A stretch of 64,000 nucleotides of DNA, from positions 682,001-746,000 of the forward strand of contig CAWIVH010000018.1 of the NCBI GenBank assembly GCA_963839475.1, given 5' to 3'. Each line of letters starts with the position of its first letter. The stretch's first letter is position 1. Origin of the DNA: CAWIVH01 sp963839475. Lineage in GTDB: Bacteria > Acidobacteriota > UBA6911. The position numbers and the translations under genes were made by a program. Below the pieces are notes generated by a model that saw only the letters and a list, made by a program, of their open reading frames with translations, had not been told where the DNA came from and searched no databases. Below, in pieces: positions 54,002 through 62,602 of the stretch.

Positions 54002-56188
54002 TCAACGCACCGTTGTGCGGGCAGTCCCGTTGGCAGTGCGCAGAGTGATCTGCAGGTTCCCCGCTCCATAGGGCGAGTAAAAATCCGACCCGTAGGACTT
54101 GATTTTCACTCTTTGCCGGGTCCCGAGGTAAAAGCCCCCGAAAGCGGTGATATTTGGCCCCATGAATCCGCCGGAAACTCCGCCGTAGGGAATGGGAACG
54201 TCGGATTCCATTCCAAGTTGGAAGACGCCCGAGGCGCCGCTGCTGCTGACGGATACGACGTAGAAATTGGGGTCGAGCGACAAGGTGATGGTGCCCGCGC
54301 CTCCGCCATTCAGCCGCAGCGGACTGCCGACGGGACTGCCCTTGGCATCGGTTACCTGCATGACCACCTGGCCGGTGGTTCCGGATACCAGTTGGGAGTT
54401 CAAAGAGAATTTGACTTTCGTGGGCTGCGCAATGTTGAATCCGCCGAACCCGCTATTGAATCCGGTCGGCCCGAACCCGCCTCCCAGGTTGTAACCTCCG
54501 TAGGATTTATCGAACTGGATGAACATGGCTGCTTCGCCTGCACTCTGGCCGCCCTGGAGGGTCAGATCCGTGGTATAGAATCCGGGATCGAGCGTAGTGC
54601 GCAATTCGGGCTCGCCGGGGGCAACGGCCAGAAGGCTCCCGAACAGGCCATGGCTCTGCCCCGAAATCCCGGCTGTGAAATACAGGGTGTCGCGGTCACC
54701 GCCCAAACCGCCGTTACCGAACTGCAACCCCCAAAGGCCGCTGTTCTGAATCGGCTTGCCGCCGCTGTCCTTCAGTTGTCCCAACACCGCGCCCGTCGAT
54801 GCATCAAAGGCGTTGATCAAGCCGTCGCCGAAATTGCCGACCAGCAGAGCACCGCCGAATGCGCCGAAACTGGCTGGGGCAATGGCCACACCCCACGGGG
54901 AATTCAACGGCCCGGTTGAAATCACGCGTTGCAGGAAAGTGCCAGTGGCATCAAAGGCATTGACATAACCGTTGCCCGGCCCGGCTACATCCTTGCGTTT
55001 GCTGGAGTCCTGTTTGGCGTAAGCGACGTAGAGCACGCCGCGCAGGTTCTGAATGTTGAAAGGCGCAAAGCCGGAGGGCAGCGTTGGATCGGTGAAAGTG
55101 CCGGTCAGCTTTGCCGCGGCAAATTTGTTGTCAAAAACATCGATTTGCCCGGAAGCGAAATTTGCGGCGTAAAGAAATGTCCCGGTGGCGTTGGTCCCGA
55201 TCGCAAGCCCGGTATATACGGCTCCGGAGGCCGAGTTGTCGACCACCAAGGCTGCAGCCGAACCCAATCCGGAGTTCCAGGCGGAAATGGTCCCGTCTTC
55301 GGTCGCAAAAATGAAGGTCGCCGGACTGCCGTTCACTACAAATCCGGTTGTGGAGTTCTGGACCTGACCCGTAACTCCGGCAGGGTTTTTTGATGCCGGC
55401 GGCCCGGCGACCTTGACCACTGTGGATCGGATATCGCCGTCTGATGTGTAGACCGTTGACAGGCCGGTCCCATAATCCGAGAGCCAGAACGGTCCGGTGG
55501 CGGAGAATGAAATCCCCCAGGGATTGACCAGGTTTGGATCGGTGAAATCGGCCAGCTTGGGGATATCGGAGACGAGGTTATGCTGCACATAAGCGTTGGC
55601 GGAGGTAAATGCGACCGCCGAGTCGCTGGTCACACTGGTGGTGTAGATGAAATCCTCCGTGTTGGCGCCGTTGCCGTTAGCGGCATTGCCGGCCGCGCTG
55701 AAGCGAATCTTGTCAACAGGAGTATCCGGGGCCTTCCAGTTGAAGGTCCAGGAACCCTGGGCAGTCCCTGGGGTTGTACCGGCGGCGGTATGTTCGATGT
55801 ACTGGATATTGTTCTGCACCTTGACCTGCGTATTTGCCGCATCGGTCGCAATCAAAGAGCCGGCCTGATATCCGCTGCTTGCGTCGCGGGCCGAAAACTC
55901 AAATCCCCATCGCTGCTGGCCGCTCTTGGCAATGGTTACCGTAATGGGATAAATCTGCCCCGGATTGTACTTGGCCGGCACACCCGTGATTGTGAGACTT
56001 CCACCTGCAGCGTTGACCGCATTCCCACGGTGGCACGCAGAGCAGTTGGTCTCACCGAAGTCACCCGTTCTCCCCGGAAGAGGTCCGGTTGAAAACGCCA
56101 GAAGCAAACCGCAGGTGCAAACCAGCATGTAAAACAAAATAGCACCCGCCTTAAATCGCCAATCAGCTAACCCGATTCTCATTCCCAT
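54002..56188 (-). CDS. CxxCH choice-of-anchor V domain fused to TIGR03118-type beta-propeller
   Basis: 728 residues from ATG 56188 (ATG 56182 has slightly better spacing from AAGGTGG). A signal anchor (FKAGAILFYMLVCTCGLLLAF) precedes the haem-motif domain: GDFGETNC49-SA-C52-H53, ITGVPAKYNPGQIYPITV, SGQQRWGFEFSAR, FNWKAPD, EDFIYTT. Residues about 205-540 match TIGR03118 propeller proteins (NLVSDIPKLADFTDPNLVNPWGISFS, SPWGVAIAP, LLVGNFGDGLINAFD, GLWGLQFGNGG). A C-terminal beta domain of about 170 residues ends with strands rich in Gly and Ser. Its haem domain is close to that of the protein at 40607. It is separated from that operon by 12 kb but has its own sigma-54-like promoter upstream, suggesting joint control. 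Confidence 0.87.
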   Translation of the reverse strand: MGMRIGLADWRFKAGAILFYMLVCTCGLLLAFSTGPLPGRTGDFGETNCSACHRGNAVNAAGGSLTITGVPAKYNPGQIYPITVTIAKSGQQRWGFEFSARDASSGYQAGSLIATDAANTQVKVQNNIQYIEHTAAGTTPGTAQGSWTFNWKAPDTPVDKIRFSAAGNAANGNGANTEDFIYTTSVTSDSAVAFTSANAYVQHNLVSDIPKLADFTDPNLVNPWGISFSATGPFWLSDYGTGLSTVYTSDGDIRSTVVKVAGPPASKNPAGVTGQVQNSTTGFVVNGSPATFIFATEDGTISAWNSGLGSAAALVVDNSASGAVYTGLAIGTNATGTFLYAANFASGQIDVFDNKFAAAKLTGTFTDPTLPSGFAPFNIQNLRGVLYVAYAKQDSSKRKDVAGPGNGYVNAFDATGTFLQRVISTGPLNSPWGVAIAPASFGAFGGALLVGNFGDGLINAFDASTGAVLGQLKDSGGKPIQNSGLWGLQFGNGGLGGDRDTLYFTAGISGQSHGLFGSLLAVAPGEPELRTTLDPGFYTTDLTLQGGQSAGEAAMFIQFDKSYGGYNLGGGFGPTGFNSGFGGFNIAQPTKVKFSLNSQLVSGTTGQVVMQVTDAKGSPVGSPLRLNGGGAGTITLSLDPNFYVVSVSSSGASGVFQLGMESDVPIPYGGVSGGFMGPNITAFGGFYLGTRQRVKIKSYGSDFYSPYGAGNLQITLRTANGTARTTVR

Positions 56189-56481
56189 CCACCTTTCCTT
56201 GATGAACCCCAAAAGTGTCGCCACCCTGAATCCGTCGCCCCCGGTTCACCTATCCAGCCCAGGCCTTTACCGGCATCACGGGAGCAAAGGGTCTGAATGG
56301 TGTCTGATGGAGGCCTTGAACATTCCCCAAAGTCTGAACCGCCTTTTCGTCGTGCCCGCCGATTAATGTCATGCCGGGAACATAGAGGGGCAGTCAAAGC
56401 GTCGTCCTGCTTTTCTTTTTCAGTTTGTTGCTTGAGAGACTGCCGGCATTGGCACCGGAACCCGAGCTCACAGCCAAAATG

Positions 56482-56498
56482 AGCAATAAGCATGCCAA
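56482..56498 (-). promoter_or_regulatory. Sigma-54-like promoter of the third CxxCH gene
   Basis: On the minus strand TTGGCATGCTTATTGCT differs from the consensus TTGGCACG-N4-TTGCW at one position (T for C). GG and GC are ten bases apart. It faces the gene starting at 56188, with a predicted leader of about 285 bases. Confidence 0.65.
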
Positions 56499-56650
56499 TC
56501 AAATACAAAGTGGGAAAGATGGATCGCGGTGAGACCGGATATAGGAAACGCTCAGCCCAAAAGTGCTTAAATACATTGATGTTCGCCGATTTTCAAAGAT
56601 TGGGAGATGGTCCATACCTGATAGGGGTCAACTACCGCATATCTGCACCG

Positions 56651-56720
56651 ATTTGAGGCACTGCCACCAATTGAGTCACTTTGAGGGCGGAAAGTGTCAC
56701 CGTGTTTGGGGTGATTGGAA
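56651..56720. repeat. Repeat cluster: candidate activator sites or IS21-type end remnant
   Basis: GTGTCACC at 56696-56703 equals one arm of the inverted repeat at 40237-40244, and GAGTCACT (56675-56682) lies exactly 21 bp before it. On the minus strand ctcaattggtggcag and ctcaaatcggtgcag form an imperfect direct repeat, and CACTTT/AAAGTG an inverted one. Multiple short terminal repeats of this sort also occur at IS21-family ends. Confidence 0.35.
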
Positions 56721-56886
56721 TAAAATCATCCTCGGCATGGAACATCTATTTTAATCGGCACGGCCGAAGTCGGTACAGTAGTCGGCACTCCATTCGAAGA
56801 CGAATCTCCATAGCTTTGCCTCTATCTTAGGATTCCAGGCAAGATGGATTAAAATAAGAAGAATTCCCATGAAAAAGGAGGATGAC

Positions 56887-57330
56887 ATGTCTCAGCAGCA
56901 GAATTTCGCGAACCACGTTCGCTACGTGCCGGTCTACCACTTCGTGCTCTTCGGTATTCTTGTCCTCAACCTGGTCTGGTCCATTTACCATTTTTTCCGA
57001 TATTGGATGATTATCCCCGGGCAGGATGGAATGCGGATTTTGATCGCCCTGGCTCTTCTGATCTTCTTTTTTTACACGAGACAGTTTGCCATGACGCTCC
57101 AGGACAGGATCATCCGTCTGGAAATGACCTTGCGGCTGGAAAAGCTCCTGCCGGCCGGCCAGCAGGCGCAAATCAAGGAATTTACCGTGGGGCAGCTGAT
57201 AGCCCTGCGTTTCGCTGGCGACGAAGAACTCCCGGCGCTCGCCGCCAAGGTGTTGTCGGATAAGATAACCGACAGAAAGAAAATCAAACAGATGATCAAG
57301 AACTGGCTTCCCGACGATCTGCGGGCTTGA
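56887..57330 (+). CDS. DUF6526 family protein
   Basis: 147 residues from ATG 56887, five bases after GGAGG. Two membrane helices (FVLFGILVLNLVWSIYHFF and ILIALALLIFFFY) are followed by a cytoplasmic helical domain with RQFAMTLQDRIIRLEMTLRLEKLLP, LIALRFAGDEELPAL and a lysine-rich end (DKITDRKKIKQMIKNWLPD). This is the DUF6526 pattern, a small family seen mainly in Acidobacteriota and Bacteroidota as I recall. Function unknown. The HNH gene follows after 22 bases and may be co-transcribed. Confidence 0.8.
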   Translation: MSQQQNFANHVRYVPVYHFVLFGILVLNLVWSIYHFFRYWMIIPGQDGMRILIALALLIFFFYTRQFAMTLQDRIIRLEMTLRLEKLLPAGQQAQIKEFTVGQLIALRFAGDEELPALAAKVLSDKITDRKKIKQMIKNWLPDDLRA

Positions 57331-57352
57331 CACCCACGCAGAGCCTGAGGCC

Positions 57353-57820
57353 ATGACGACGAATCGAAAAAAGCCCGGGGGGAGGATATACAAAACCCAG
57401 GAACGCGGTCCCAATGGAAGGGGGATCTGCCGGTGGTGCGGCGCTGAGGTGCCCGCGAGGCGGCGCACCTTTTGCGGCAGCTCATGCATCCATGAATGGA
57501 GGCTTAGAACCGATCCGGGATATTTGCGCGAGCGCATTGAAGCAAGAGACAAGGGGATCTGCGCGATTTGCGGCCTGGACGCCCGGGAATTCTATCGCCG
57601 GTTCAAAAGGCTGCCCGTGGAGAAACGAAGGCAGTTACGCGGAAAACTAGGCATGCATCCGGGCCGGCGGAGTTTTTGGGATGCCGACCATATTCAGCCG
57701 GTGGCTGAGGGCGGCGGAGAGTGCGATCTATCGAATCTTCGTACCCTTTGCCTCTGGTGTCACAATGACGAGACAACCAGGCTTCGGCGGCGATTGGCAT
57801 CCAAACCCGCGATGCCTTGA
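57353..57820 (+). CDS. HNH endonuclease-like protein
   Basis: 155 residues, strongly basic. The N-terminal part has a zinc-ribbon-like element (ICRWCGAEVPARRRTFCGSSC). The HNH core follows: ICAICGL (first Cys pair), FWDADHIQPVAEGGGECDLSNLRTLCLWCHNDE, giving the DH, N and H of the motif and the second Cys pair. ATG 57353 has GAGG two to three bases upstream. Such stand-alone HNH proteins are found in phages, restriction systems and as housekeeping genes; nothing adjacent suggests a mobile or defence context. Confidence 0.88.
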   Translation: MTTNRKKPGGRIYKTQERGPNGRGICRWCGAEVPARRRTFCGSSCIHEWRLRTDPGYLRERIEARDKGICAICGLDAREFYRRFKRLPVEKRRQLRGKLGMHPGRRSFWDADHIQPVAEGGGECDLSNLRTLCLWCHNDETTRLRRRLASKPAMP

Positions 57821-57831
57821 GCAAATCAGAT

Positions 57832-58506
57832 TCAGGTCGCTTTGGGCCGCACAATGAAATAGGCCACGGAAGCCGCAAGCGTTCCGAGGACGATGGTGTA
57901 GGAAACCCAGGCCACCAGCTGCGGAAAGAATGCCAGCCAAAGGTATTTGGGAATGAGGGGCATTTGGAACGCCGGGGGCATTCCAACATAGTCGTAGTGG
58001 GTTCCCCAATTGCCGGCCATGGCCAGGAACATCACGACCGCCACCGGGATCCGAGCTGCAAAGCCATATGCGAGCAGCAGCTTGAACAGCGCGGGCCAAG
58101 CGAAATACTGCACGGCTGCCGCTGCAACCCAGCAAAGCCACAACGGGATGAGGATTCCAGGAAAGTGTCCCGGGAATGCTCCGAAAAGGAAGCGGGAACA
58201 GAATATCATCATCAGGCCGAGAACACCGCAGGTCACCACACGTGCGGCCGAGCGGGGCACCTGCCCTGCGCGCGCCAACCTGACGGCGAAATAGACGCCG
58301 AACGGCGCAGCCAACCAGGTGATGCCAATTACCCAGCTGACACCGTGCGGATCGGTCCCACCAGTCTCGGTGCTGAACCAGCGCTCGGACCAATGCCTGA
58401 GTTCGCCGGTCAGGCGCAACAGGGTAACCCCCAGGGAGATCAGGGCGGGAATCCAAATCAGCTTCAGTTTGCCTTGTGCGGGACCAGACTGGATTTCCGC
58501 TATCAT
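57832..58506 (-). CDS. Conserved integral membrane protein, function unknown
   Basis: 224 residues with six or seven hydrophobic helices (LIWIPALISLGVTLLRL, WVIGITWLAAPFGVYFAV, VVTCGVLGLMMIFCS, ILIPLWLCWVAAAAVQYFA, IPVAVVMFLAMAG, LWLAFFPQLVAWVSYTIVLGTLAASVAYFIV). Between helices lie conserved-looking polar patches: WFSTETGGTDPHG and GNWGTHYDYVGMPP. AGGA shortly before ATG 58506 supports the start. I do not recognise the family. Convergent with the HNH gene. Confidence 0.75.
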   Translation of the reverse strand: MIAEIQSGPAQGKLKLIWIPALISLGVTLLRLTGELRHWSERWFSTETGGTDPHGVSWVIGITWLAAPFGVYFAVRLARAGQVPRSAARVVTCGVLGLMMIFCSRFLFGAFPGHFPGILIPLWLCWVAAAAVQYFAWPALFKLLLAYGFAARIPVAVVMFLAMAGNWGTHYDYVGMPPAFQMPLIPKYLWLAFFPQLVAWVSYTIVLGTLAASVAYFIVRPKAT

Positions 58507-58675
58507 ATCGTCCTTCCTAATGTGAAATAGGCCCCTGGTATCAGCAGGCCTGCAGGTCAGGACTCGTCGGAAATCCCTTCAACGGATCGATGAGCCAAGC
58601 TGCGGTTCCTGAGGAAACCCGCCAAAATATGATCCGAAGGAGCAAGTCCTGTTTGAAGCGCACGCCATTTCCAGG

Positions 58676-60220
58676 TTAACCGTACCTCTTGACTTGCGGC
58701 CAGAGATTACTCAACGAAGTTTTGAGCTTTCTACAGATACATACCGGAATGTCGTTTTCGTAGGGCATGGAGTATGGATTGGAGATCACTGCGGCCACTG
58801 TGACTTCGGCAAACACCTCTCGGAGTTTTTCCGGGTTATGATCCATGACCAGCATAATCTCGCCGGTATAATCGCGGGGCCCCCACAAAAAGTAGCTATT
58901 GTGCCCGCATATCGATTTTGGCAGTCCATATTTCTTCCCTAACAGGTCGATGGAACCGGCACGGCCGTAATTCGTGGTGTAGATCGCGCATCGGGCGCGG
59001 TCTTCTGAAGCCAGACTGTCATATACCCTCGCCACATTGGCTACCATGTTCTCCCAGCCGAACATGTCCGCGAAATGCTGGGGGAGGGCGCCCATCTTGT
59101 GTCGCTCGCCGGAGGGCACATCCACACCGAGGAATGCGGCATAGCGAATGTAAATTTCAACGGGGAGAACCGGCACGAAAAGAGGAATGAGGGTCACCTG
59201 GCCCAACGCTACCGCCGCCAGTACCGCAGGCTTCAACACGCCGGGATGGAATCGACGGACCAGGGTTTCAATCGCCACTCCTCCCGCGGCCATCAGCAAT
59301 GGAAGCGCCGGAGCCGCATAGTAGGGTTTCGATTGAGTGGAGATCAACAGGATGAACACGAAAAGCGACATCCAGCCCAGCGCACGGAAGCGCCGTACCT
59401 GACGGGCGAACAACAGGTAGCCGATTCCGGCCGTCCAGAGGGGCAGCGCGATAGGATTTGCGCACAGTGCGACCAGTTTCAGAAAAGCAAACGTAGAAAG
59501 CGGAGTGATTTTGTCGGATGTGGCGTTGGCGATGAATTCACGGCTGGGAAAACCGTTATGAATCTCCCAGAGAATATGGGGCAAAAAAATCACAAATGCC
59601 AGTGCGCCGCCCAGCCACAGCCATTTGCTCCGAAGCTGTCTCCACTCGCCCTGGATCACCAGGCCGGCCACCAGACCCGCGCCCAGGAAGCCCATGGAGT
59701 ATTTGTTCATCAGCCCGACACCCGCGATGAGGCCGAAGAGCAGCCAGAGCTTTTCCCGGTCATATTTCAAGATCAGGATGAGAACATAAGAAGCTAGTGC
59801 CCAAAATAGAAAGTCGAAGCAGTTCATGGAAAGGATATGGCCTAGGAAGAGGAAAATAGGAGCCAGGGCGACCCCAAGCGATGCCAGACACTGAGCAAAG
59901 CGTCCTGCGCCGAGCTCCCGCGCCAGCATTCCCGTCAATACCACGAGCGCGGATCCGACGATGGCCGGCAGAATACGGATTGCCAGCAGCGACGTGCCCA
60001 GAGTTTTGCTGATGAGAAATGCTACCAGGGCAATGAAAGGCGGGTGATCAACGTAGCCCCAGTCCAGATGTTCGCCACAAGCCAGGTAGTAGAACTCGTC
60101 GCGGAAATAGCCATATTGGTTGATAAACAGCAAATGCAGAACCAGCGGAACCAGTGCGATGCCGAACAGCATCGACATCTCACTGGACAGGAGCGCTCCG
60201 AATCCAGGTTTGGGTCTCAT
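58676..60220 (-). CDS. Glycosyltransferase family 39 (PMT/ArnT-like) membrane protein
   Basis: 514 residues from ATG 60220 (GAGG four bases upstream; a TTG at 60241 is also in frame). Polytopic with about 11 helices. The first periplasmic loop has the GT39/ArnT signature NQYGYFRDEFYYLACGEHLDWGYVDHPPFIAL, with the acidic residues of the active site (RDE), followed by ILPAIVGSALVVLTG, MNKYSMGF and YYAAPALPLLMAAGG. It transfers a sugar from a polyprenyl-phosphate donor to protein or lipid at the periplasmic face. The acceptor is unknown. Confidence 0.9.
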   Translation of the reverse strand: MRPKPGFGALLSSEMSMLFGIALVPLVLHLLFINQYGYFRDEFYYLACGEHLDWGYVDHPPFIALVAFLISKTLGTSLLAIRILPAIVGSALVVLTGMLARELGAGRFAQCLASLGVALAPIFLFLGHILSMNCFDFLFWALASYVLILILKYDREKLWLLFGLIAGVGLMNKYSMGFLGAGLVAGLVIQGEWRQLRSKWLWLGGALAFVIFLPHILWEIHNGFPSREFIANATSDKITPLSTFAFLKLVALCANPIALPLWTAGIGYLLFARQVRRFRALGWMSLFVFILLISTQSKPYYAAPALPLLMAAGGVAIETLVRRFHPGVLKPAVLAAVALGQVTLIPLFVPVLPVEIYIRYAAFLGVDVPSGERHKMGALPQHFADMFGWENMVANVARVYDSLASEDRARCAIYTTNYGRAGSIDLLGKKYGLPKSICGHNSYFLWGPRDYTGEIMLVMDHNPEKLREVFAEVTVAAVISNPYSMPYENDIPVCICRKLKTSLSNLWPQVKRYG

Positions 60221-60295
60221 GAGACCTCGCACTTTCTGCAATGATCAGGTGAGCTTCGCAGAATTGTCCGGAGGTGTCAATCGGAGGACAAGATT

Positions 60296-61765
60296 TTGCT
60301 TTCATCTGCGTTCTTCCGATCCATGGGCACCGGCAGATACGCCATATACCTTGTGCCAACGGGAGGGAATGGAGACCAGCGCAAGCTGACCGAGATTCGG
60401 ACGGGGTACTTCTCCCCGGATCTGGAATGGACGCCGGACAACAAGTGGCTGATCGTGCCTTCACCCGCGCAGACCGATCAACCGGCTGGCCTTTTTTTGA
60501 TTTCGGTGGATTCCCCCGAAAGGAAGCGTCTGACTTCTGCGCCCACCAATACTGTCGGGGATTTCTGCCCTTTGTTGTCACCCAACGGTAACGAGCTGAT
60601 TTTCGTGCGCCGCATAAATTATGGGATCGGCGAGATTTATCGTGTTCTCCTGAACGGTGAGATGCAGGCCGAACGTGAGCCGGAAATCATCAGGCATGAA
60701 AACAAGGCTATCCGTGATTTGGCTTGGACACCAGACGGCAGGGGTATTCTCTATTCCGCTGGCTACTTCCTGGCAAACGAGAGATTTCTCCAGAGGATCA
60801 AGTTGACTGACGCCAAGAGCAATATAGGATATCCTGCGATCCAGGAATCTTTTGGCGAAGGCGCATATTTTATAACCACCTCGTCCAAATCAAAGCGCCT
60901 GATTTATTCACGGTGGGCACAGGACACCAACATCCTCCGCATGGAACTATCCGGCAATGGCATCGGGCCGTCCGAGCCGTTCATCGCCTCCAAGCGAACC
61001 GAATATTGTGTCGATTATTCTCCTGACGGCCGGGCAATAGCCTTCGTTTCAACTCGGTCGGGGACCGAAGAAATATGGCTGTGCAATGCCGACGGATCCC
61101 ATCCACGACAATTAACCTCCATGGGTGGGCCACAAACTGCCAATCCGCGCTGGTCTCCAAATGGCGAGTGGATAGCGTTCGACTCGCGCAAGGAGGGATC
61201 GGCGGATGTCTATGTGATTGGTGTCGATGGAAACGGCCAACGCCGGCTGACCTCGGATCCGGGCCACGAGGGGCAGCCAAGTTGGTCGCGCGATGGGAAA
61301 TGGATTTACTATGCATTTAGCCGTCCGGGGCGTGGGGGGCTGGAAAAGATACCGGCAGAAGGAGGAAATCCAGTTCAAGTGACCAGAAGCGGAGGCTCAT
61401 ACGGAGTCGAGTCACTCGATGGTATGTGGTTCTACTATGCCAGGAGCATCAAGGGAAGGGTGTCTATCTGGAAAATGCCCATGGGTGGCGGCGTTGAGAG
61501 CCAGGTACATGAGGGGCCGTTGAGCTATGGAACCAATTGGGTTCTGGTGAAGGAAGGGATATATTTCACGAAACTGGACGGCTCTCTCGAATTTTTGGAA
61601 TTCGGCAGCCTGCAATCGCGAGCGATAGCCAAGCTTGAAGGGGTGGGTGTCGTATTCGGGCTCTACAGTCTGGGGCTCACGATTTCGCCCGACCGTCGAT
61701 GGATCCTTTATACGAAGGTCGAGAAGCCACAAACCGACATCATGCTCGTCGAAAACTTCCGTTGA
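60296..61765 (+). CDS. TolB-like WD40/PD40 propeller protein, N-terminally short
   Basis: 489 residues from TTG 60296, eight bases after GGAGG; an in-frame TGA at 60242 rules out a longer product. The protein is a run of PD40 blades: LEWTPDNKWLIVPSP, LLSPNGNELIFVRR, LAWTPDGRGILYSAG, VDYSPDGRAIAFVSTRSGTEEIWL, PRWSPNGEWIAFDSR and PSWSRDGKWIYYAFSRPG, ending ILYTKVEKPQTDIMLVENFR. Full-length acidobacterial homologues usually carry an N-terminal ToxR/CadC-type winged helix and a membrane helix of about 200 residues in total, plus the first blades; these are absent. It has a good ribosome site, so it may be expressed as a solitary propeller, or it is a 5'-truncated remnant. Confidence 0.75.
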   Translation: MLSSAFFRSMGTGRYAIYLVPTGGNGDQRKLTEIRTGYFSPDLEWTPDNKWLIVPSPAQTDQPAGLFLISVDSPERKRLTSAPTNTVGDFCPLLSPNGNELIFVRRINYGIGEIYRVLLNGEMQAEREPEIIRHENKAIRDLAWTPDGRGILYSAGYFLANERFLQRIKLTDAKSNIGYPAIQESFGEGAYFITTSSKSKRLIYSRWAQDTNILRMELSGNGIGPSEPFIASKRTEYCVDYSPDGRAIAFVSTRSGTEEIWLCNADGSHPRQLTSMGGPQTANPRWSPNGEWIAFDSRKEGSADVYVIGVDGNGQRRLTSDPGHEGQPSWSRDGKWIYYAFSRPGRGGLEKIPAEGGNPVQVTRSGGSYGVESLDGMWFYYARSIKGRVSIWKMPMGGGVESQVHEGPLSYGTNWVLVKEGIYFTKLDGSLEFLEFGSLQSRAIAKLEGVGVVFGLYSLGLTISPDRRWILYTKVEKPQTDIMLVENFR

Positions 61766-62015
61766 TTCCTGTCCGCCCGGTCCAGGCAGGCCGTTGAACT
61801 CAGAGTAAAACAGGCTGCCTCCATATCAAAGAAATGCCACGACGTTCGATGCGATGCAGAAGTCACGATCCCGCTGAAAGCAACTCCGTTGATGGGAAAA
61901 AGCAAATGCGCCGGATCTCATCAGCATCCATAGGATTTTGAAGTACTGTTAAATGGCTGTCTTTTGAGAAATCTTGAAAATCGTAATCCGGGAAAGCAAT
62001 AATTCGACTCAACGA

Positions 62016-62515
62016 TCAGCGGAAGTTTTCGATCAGGATCAGATCCGAGCCTGAAGTCACGCTTTTGGTGAATAAAACAGTTTTCCGATCTGGGCTCACA
62101 GCTCAAACCCAGCGCTGCGCTTACCTTCAAACTGAGTGATCAGCCGGCTGGCGCCGGTGGAAAACTCTTAGAATTTCAAGGAAAACAGCTTCCCTTCCGT
62201 TCGTTGCGGGAAATAATAGATCCCGTCCGAGAATACCTCGAAATCAACTGCATCGAAACCTGATCCAGGATTTTTCGTTCGGGACCGCCGTCCAGAGGCT
62301 TGGCCATCAGGGAATAGGAACTGCTCTTCTGATCGAACACAGTGTAATAGAGGTTTTTGCCATCCGTGGATTCGAGGCCGGCGTAGGCGCCATTCCGGGT
62401 GATCTGTTGAGCCGCGCCGCCGCCGGGGGGGATTCGCCAGATCTCATATCGTCCGGTCACGTCAGAGGAATAATAAATCCACTTCCCGTCATGGGACCAA
62501 CTCTCCGGAAACTTG
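62016..62515 (-). pseudogene. 3' remnant of a TolB-like propeller gene
   Basis: Minus-strand fragment with recognisable blades SWSHDGKWIYYSSDVTGRYEIW and GLESTDGKNLYYTVFDQ, then a frameshift near 62250 (VDFEVFSDGIYYF), a stop inside the next stretch (EFSTGASRLITQFEG), and a last shifted segment SPDRKTVLFTKSVTSG ending LIENFR with stop at 62016-62018. It lines up with the C-terminus of the propeller gene at 60296 (which ends VENFR). The homology begins abruptly near 62515, just beside a repeat element, so most of the gene has been lost. This one is a genuine remnant in my view. Confidence 0.75.
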
Positions 62516-62531
62516 GAACGCTCGAGAGATT

Positions 62532-62602
62532 GAAACACGAAGGCGCGAAGACCGCAAAAATATATAAATAAAACCTTTGCGGCCTTTGTGACCTGGCGGT
62601 TT
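62532..62602. repeat. Inverted pair of dispersed intergenic repeats
   Basis: The stretch cacgaaggcgcgaagaccgc (62537-62556) is partly mirrored by cctttgcggcctttgtgac and ctggcggttt (62574-62602), with CCGCAAA/TTTGCGG forming a stem over an AT-rich spacer. The right half resembles 3606-3634. It borders the truncated propeller remnant. Confidence 0.45.

Larger units (their letters stand above)
56189..56886. other. Divergent intergenic region upstream of the third CxxCH gene
   Basis: This 698-base gap has no convincing gene. It contains a sigma-54-like promoter on the minus strand (56482-56498) and a repeat-rich segment at 56651-56720 with GTGTCACC and two imperfect CTCAA..GGTG direct repeats (minus strand) that may be an activator site or a decayed IS21-type end. 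Confidence 0.55.
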
